NCBI GenBank assembly: GCA_049974865.1
Contig: JBNGCX010000034.1
Coordinates: 1-43,680 of the forward strand
Direction: 5' to 3'
Source: JAGSOU01 sp049974865
Lineage (GTDB): Bacteria > Pseudomonadota > Alphaproteobacteria > Rhodobacterales > Rhodobacteraceae
DNA length: 43,680 nucleotides
Part shown: positions 41,001 through 43,680 of the stretch, piece after piece
Layout: the number at the start of each line of letters is the position of its first letter
How positions within the stretch are numbered: position 1 is the stretch's first letter
Made by a program: the position numbers and the translations under genes
Notes under the pieces: model-generated
Told to the model about the DNA's origin: nothing
The model's database searches: none
The model's input: only the letters and a program-made list of their open reading frames with translations

Positions 41001-41152
41001 CCGCGGTAGGTGACGGAAATCTCGGCCTCGACCGGGCGGAAATCGGGGAAGGTCTCGCGCTTGAGCGTGGGCGCGGACACCACGCCAAAGGCCAGCAGCA
41101 GCACGAGCAGCAGGTTCGCCGCCGTCGGATGCGTTGCGAACCAGCGGATCAT
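38048..41152 (-). CDS. RND-family efflux permease (HAE1-like)
   Basis: 1034 residues. It opens MIRWFATHPTAANLLLVLLL and has the standard RND layout: TM1, a large periplasmic loop, a block of helices, a second loop and a final helix block. The proton-relay Asp pair is present in GIVMDDSIVISDS. In the late helix, where AcrB has Lys940, this protein reads GIVVNNAILLVQ, so that lysine is absent. It pumps small molecules out with a membrane fusion protein and an outer-membrane channel. The channel gene is not here. Its ATG overlaps the fusion-protein stop. The substrate is unknown. Confidence 0.94.
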   Translation of the reverse strand: MIRWFATHPTAANLLLVLLLAFGVVSAPTLKRETFPDFRPVEAEISVTYRGAAAEEVEDAICRRLWDALEPVEGLEELTCTAQENSARAVATLAPGGDSEQFVNDIRTEVNAVDDFPAGADPAVVRMLHRTDVVTSVAVAGDLPPVHLERYAIGLQDRLSALPGVAKVVLSGFGERQFRIAVSRAVLAQHGLTADRLAALIGATSLDRPAGRLETPGRDIRLRLTEERRTASELAAITLLTGPNGTTLTLGQIADISEAYTPEEERAYLDGTRAVFLEVHKSLDEDALEVLDSVAALVKEEAAVLPASLRLELVQDVSSIVRDRLAMLVKNGLMGLALVIAAMSLFFRPGFAIWAAMGLPVAFLGAFVAMAALGLSLNMITLVALLMAIGIVMDDSIVISDSIATRAAEGLPRVKAAVEGTRAVLPGVLSSFATTVAVFGPLSFLSGELGAVLEVLPVVLIAALAASLMEAFWVLPHHLVHGLKSAERAPASWRVRFDRGFDAMRDKGAGRLADFAVKRRYLVAGLAVGALIVTVALLRGGYVQREAIPAIDGDVLQARILMPQGTPLTRTATVADHVTAALGRVNAAFSPAQPGGADLVQSVQVRFNRNLTAGERGPHVATISADLLEAETRTATLDEVTNRWNDEIGALPGVTSIILAEPGIGPQGIAVEIRLFAEDLGRLEAAGQELLQEMTTYAGVFNATHDLRPGKPELRLTLTEEAAALGLTSADLAAQLGSAFLGTVVTDIQVGNIAHEIELEQARSDRDARDDLVDFTITLPTGSPVPLSTVARMEPARGWASIAHVDGARMLTVQADVDTRIANADAIVGQLKAGFLPDLTARTPGLRYEIGGQSANSAETVASILRGFLIGLVGIYVVLSFQFRSYSEPVIVMMTIPLAFIGVVWGHLAMGYNISMPSLVGAASLAGIVVNNAILLVQVIKERMSEGIAVARAASLASRARFRPIVVSVSTTLIGMVPLLFEASTQAQTLKPLVISVVFGLFAATVLVLVVLPALYAILDDMGLLKGSSRPEAG

Positions 41153-42453
41153 TGCAGCGGCTCCGCCGCGACCAGGCGCATGCCCGGGATGGCCGGGGTC
41201 AGGTCATCCAGCACGACCTCCTCGCCCGGCGACAGCCCGGCGTCGATCACCGCATAGCCGTCCTGGCGAAAGGCCACCTCCACCGGCCGCAGTTCCAGAC
41301 GGCCCTCTGCATCGCGCAGATAGACGATCCCACCTTCGTGCATGGCGTGATCCGGCAGCCGGATACGCCGCGCGCCGGCCGGCCCGGTCAGGGTCAGCTC
41401 GACATACATGTTGGGCACGAGGGGAAGCCGCTCGGGCGGGTTCATTCCGGCATAGGGATCCGCGACCGAAACCGTGACCGGCACCGAACGAGCCTGCGGA
41501 TCCAGCGCGTTGCCGACCCGCACAACGCGGGCCTCCCAGCTTTGCGACCGGTCCGAAACCAGGGTCAGCCGGGCCGCGATACGCGCCAGCGTCGCCTCGC
41601 CTTCCAGGGCGGCGGTGCCGCTCCCCTGCTGCACGGCCCCGACCAGCCTCGGAAACGCGTCGAGGGGAATCTGTGCCGTGACTTCGGCCGCGTCCACACC
41701 GTCTCCGCTCATCAGCTTTTGGCCGGCGGCGACGAACTGGTGGGCCTCGACGTCCACGGTTCCGACGCGGATGTCGAAGGGTGCGGCGATCCGGGTCCTC
41801 TCCAGATCCCGCCGGGCCCGGGCGAGTTGACTTTCGGCGCGGGAGATCTGGGCGGCGACCCGGGCCCGGCGGCTGGGGATCAGCGCCAGCGCGTTCGCCA
41901 GTTCCTGCGTCCCCCGCCGAATTTGCAGCGCCGCCCGTTCGCGCTCGTCGGCAAGGCTTTGCGGGGCGTTGCCCTGCTCCACCAGGGCCTTGGTGCGGGA
42001 AAGATCGGCCTCGGCCAGATCCAGCCGCGTCGTTTCGATCTCCAGCAGCCGGGCGGTATTGCCGTTTTCCACATCCAGTTGAGCGCGTTCGGCCTGCAGC
42101 GCCTTGAGGTCGGCCTCCGCCTGAGCCAGGGCGATTTCGTAGCTTGAGGCGTCAACACGCAGCACAACCGTCCCGGCGCGTATCAGTTTTCCGGTTTCCA
42201 GGTCCGGGTGGCGCCAGGTGATGGCGCCCGAGACCTCGGCCACCGCCGCCCAGTTGCGCGCGGGGGTGACGGTTCCATAGCCCCGCGCCATCGGCGCGAT
42301 CTTTTCCGGCGCGACCCGCAGCGTGCTGACCACGGCATGCAGCTCTGGCCGTTCCAGCCGTTCGGGCGGCTGGGCGCGGGAGATCAGGAAAACGGCGATA
42401 CCCACGCCCACGGCGATGGGCGGCAACAGGCGGAACAGGCGCAGGGCTTTCAT
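41149..42453 (-). CDS. RND efflux periplasmic adaptor (membrane fusion protein)
   Basis: 434 residues from ATG 42453, after AGGAAAC; the open frame extends upstream only as a shadow of tetR. An N-terminal membrane anchor (LLPPIAVGVGIAVFLIS) is followed by a lipoyl half-motif (AEVSGAITWRHPDLETGKLI), an alpha-helical hairpin of about 100 residues rich in Ala, Glu and Arg, the second lipoyl half (RTRIAAPFDIRVGTVDVEAH) and a beta-barrel domain. It bridges the RND pump to an outer-membrane channel. It overlaps both neighbours by ATGA. Confidence 0.93.
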   Translation of the reverse strand: MKALRLFRLLPPIAVGVGIAVFLISRAQPPERLERPELHAVVSTLRVAPEKIAPMARGYGTVTPARNWAAVAEVSGAITWRHPDLETGKLIRAGTVVLRVDASSYEIALAQAEADLKALQAERAQLDVENGNTARLLEIETTRLDLAEADLSRTKALVEQGNAPQSLADERERAALQIRRGTQELANALALIPSRRARVAAQISRAESQLARARRDLERTRIAAPFDIRVGTVDVEAHQFVAAGQKLMSGDGVDAAEVTAQIPLDAFPRLVGAVQQGSGTAALEGEATLARIAARLTLVSDRSQSWEARVVRVGNALDPQARSVPVTVSVADPYAGMNPPERLPLVPNMYVELTLTGPAGARRIRLPDHAMHEGGIVYLRDAEGRLELRPVEVAFRQDGYAVIDAGLSPGEEVVLDDLTPAIPGMRLVAAEPLQ

Positions 42454-43058
42454 GTTTCCTCCGGTGTTCGACAGGGCGCGAGCAGCCCGATCTGGATCTG
42501 GATGAGGCGGTCGCCCTCGGAGACCAGATCGAAGCCGCGGCCCGACAGCGACCATCGCAGCACCAGCCCCTGCAGGGTCCCCATCAGCAGCAGGGCGATA
42601 TCGGCGGGCTGGAGTCCCGACGCGGCCGCACCCCCGGCGGCCCCCTCCTCGACCAGCGCCACGATGCGGCTCTGCAACCCCGCCATGACGCGCAGGATGA
42701 CCGGTCGCACCGCATCCTCGGAAACGTGACGCCCCGGCGAAAAGACAAGCGCGGGCATGGCCGGCGTCTGCTCGATCAGCCCAAGCTGCGTCAGCAGCAG
42801 GATGCGCAGGCGCTGGGCCGGGGAACCTCCGATCTCCGCGGCCTTGGCCCACGCCCTCTCGGCGCGCGCCTCGATCTCCTCGACGACGGCGCGCCAGACG
42901 TGATCCTTGGTCGGGAAATGCCGAAACAGGGCAGCCTGGCTGATCCCGACCTTCCGGGCAATGCGCGTCGTTGTGAGTTGCTCGGGCGCTGCCGTTGCCA
43001 GCAGAACGAGCGCGGCTTCGGTGATATCGGCGCGCCGGGCCTCGGCTGTCTTTCGCAT
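42450..43058 (-). CDS. TetR-family repressor of the efflux operon
   Basis: 202 residues. The N-terminal helix-turn-helix reads LTTTRIARKVGISQAALFRH followed by FPTKDHVWRAVV, and the C-terminal ligand domain is helical with no recognisable specificity. It is the first gene of the tetR-adaptor-pump operon. It most likely represses itself and the pump by binding the perfect dyad 20-35 bp upstream of its start, with a pump substrate as inducer. Confidence 0.92.
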   Translation of the reverse strand: MRKTAEARRADITEAALVLLATAAPEQLTTTRIARKVGISQAALFRHFPTKDHVWRAVVEEIEARAERAWAKAAEIGGSPAQRLRILLLTQLGLIEQTPAMPALVFSPGRHVSEDAVRPVILRVMAGLQSRIVALVEEGAAGGAAASGLQPADIALLLMGTLQGLVLRWSLSGRGFDLVSEGDRLIQIQIGLLAPCRTPEET

Positions 43059-43077
43059 CTGAGATGAATCCCATGTG

Positions 43078-43093
43078 GTGAGTGTTTACTCAC
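43078..43093 (-). promoter_or_regulatory. Probable TetR operator
   Basis: GTGAGT-GTTT-ACTCAC, a perfect 6-bp inverted repeat lying 20 bp upstream of the tetR start, where a repressor would block the promoter. A -35-like TTGAAT lies about 30 bp further upstream on the minus strand. Confidence 0.65.
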
Positions 43094-43122
43094 TAACTTA
43101 TGCGAGAGAATAGATTCAAGCG

Positions 43123-43143
43123 ATAACCGTTGGAACAGGTTAT
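43123..43143. promoter_or_regulatory. Second dyad in the tetR/DUF2478 divergent region
   Basis: ATAACC-N9-GGTTAT, a 6-bp inverted repeat between the TetR operator and the FNR box. Its size suits a dimeric regulator. Which gene it serves is not clear. Confidence 0.35.
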
Positions 43144-43199
43144 TTCCATTATGCCAGCCAACGACTCGCTTTCGGGCGTTTCGCTACTTCAAGCCTTAA

Positions 43200-43241
43200 T
43201 TGACTTAAATCAATTTTAAAGCGCGCCACGAGTCCTAGATT
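43200..43241 (+). promoter_or_regulatory. FNR box with class II promoter
   Basis: TTGAC-TTAA-ATCAA (43200-43213) matches 9 of 10 specified bases of the FNR/FnrL consensus. TAGATT (43236-43241) is a good -10. The predicted start at about 43248 puts the box centre at -41.5, the textbook class II position. The DUF2478 gene begins about 59 nt later. Confidence 0.8.
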
Positions 43242-43306
43242 CCTCCGGAAGCGGCTTTCCGAGTCGTCCAGGTTCGACCTTCTTCTCGCCTGTCAAAACC
43301 GGAGAC

Positions 43307-43680
43307 ATGACCTTGCGCATTGCAGCGATCTCTTCCCCCGCCAGCGGCGAAACCGACCGGCTCCTCACCGAAACGGCACAATGGCTGCTCGACCTCGGTC
43401 GGGTCCCGGCCGGGGTCGTCCGCTCGGCGAATGGGCGGGTGGGCCGGCATGCGTGCGACATGGACCTGCAGGTGCTGCCCGACGGGCCCGAAATCGCGAT
43501 CACCCAGGACTTGGGCACCGGGTCCCGCGGCTGCCGCTTGGACCCCGAAGCACTGGAACGCGCCGTGTTCGAGGTCGAGACAAGGCTTGCCGCGGCCCCC
43601 GACATATTCATCCTGAACAAGTTCGGCCAGCAGGAAGCCGAAGGCCATGGCTTCCGCGATGCCATCGGCACGGCGCTGGA
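43307..43680 (+). CDS. DUF2478 domain protein (partial, 3' end outside window)
   Basis: 124 residues visible from ATG 43307, preceded by GGAG, and open to the right edge. It begins MTLRIAAISSPASGETDRLL, where the P-loop region of a nucleotidase-like fold would lie but without a canonical GxxxxGKS/T. FILNKFGQQEAEGHGFRDAI is the conserved signature of DUF2478, a family often found near molybdate-transport and anaerobic-respiration genes. Its role is unproven. The FNR box upstream suggests expression at low oxygen. Confidence 0.85.
   Translation, partial: MTLRIAAISSPASGETDRLLTETAQWLLDLGRVPAGVVRSANGRVGRHACDMDLQVLPDGPEIAITQDLGTGSRGCRLDPEALERAVFEVETRLAAAPDIFILNKFGQQEAEGHGFRDAIGTAL

Overview
The window is chromosomal DNA of a high-GC alphaproteobacterium, most likely a Rhodobacteraceae (Roseobacter-clade or Rhodobacter-like) species. 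The basis is the strong G/C third-position bias, long extended PstC and PstA permeases, a soluble PhoR, a large Hint/RTX protein, class II DAHP synthase and GlxA-type regulators. Genus cannot be fixed from the sequence alone. I see no tRNA, rRNA, CRISPR array, insertion sequence or prophage. Most of the window is ordinary, densely packed core genome.

Layout. 1-3100 (minus): psuK-psuG (pseudouridine catabolism), then a DUF502 membrane protein and a LysE/ArgO-type exporter cut by the window edge. 3334-5077 (plus): rpsB-tsf, followed by an unusual series of three hairpins. 5447-6636 (minus): aroQ overlapping a LuxR-type regulator with altered signal-pocket residues. 6758-7945 (plus): FAD-dependent oxidoreductase. 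8013-15401 (minus): complete phosphate regulon phoR, pstS-pstC-pstA-pstB-phoU-phoB, with three 11-bp-spaced Pho-box repeats before pstS and an attenuating terminator after it. 15648-16022 (plus): unknown protein. 16026-19324 (minus): yicC, gmk, gamma carbonic anhydrase and a Cys/Met-metabolism PLP enzyme. 19480-20847 (minus): class II DAHP synthase, divergent from a GlxA/GbdR-like regulator (21025-22038, plus). 22642-30953 (plus): a branched-chain-amino-acid-type ABC transporter (livJ-G-F-H-M order), a dimethylglycine/sarcosine dehydrogenase-like flavoprotein and a MocA-like nucleotidyltransferase. 31067-33988 (minus): a 973-residue DUF4114/RTX/Hint protein. 33989-35264: the only long stretch with no recognisable gene. 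35391-38023 (plus): feoA-feoB. 38048-43058 (minus): tetR, membrane fusion protein and RND pump in overlapping order. 43307 to the end (plus): start of a DUF2478 gene behind a textbook-spaced FNR box.

How they work together. The Pho block is a self-contained phosphate sensing and uptake unit under PhoB autocontrol. The liv genes, the flavoprotein and possibly the upstream GbdR-like regulator look like an uptake and oxidation module for an N-methylated amino compound (inference). The feo genes and the DUF2478 gene each carry an FNR-type site with the same class II promoter geometry, which suggests shared oxygen control. The most distinctive feature is a cysteine-rich FeoA tail next to a CxxC-x4-CxxC motif at the FeoB N terminus, in a locus with no FeoC. 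I did not find a convincing wholly new multi-gene system.
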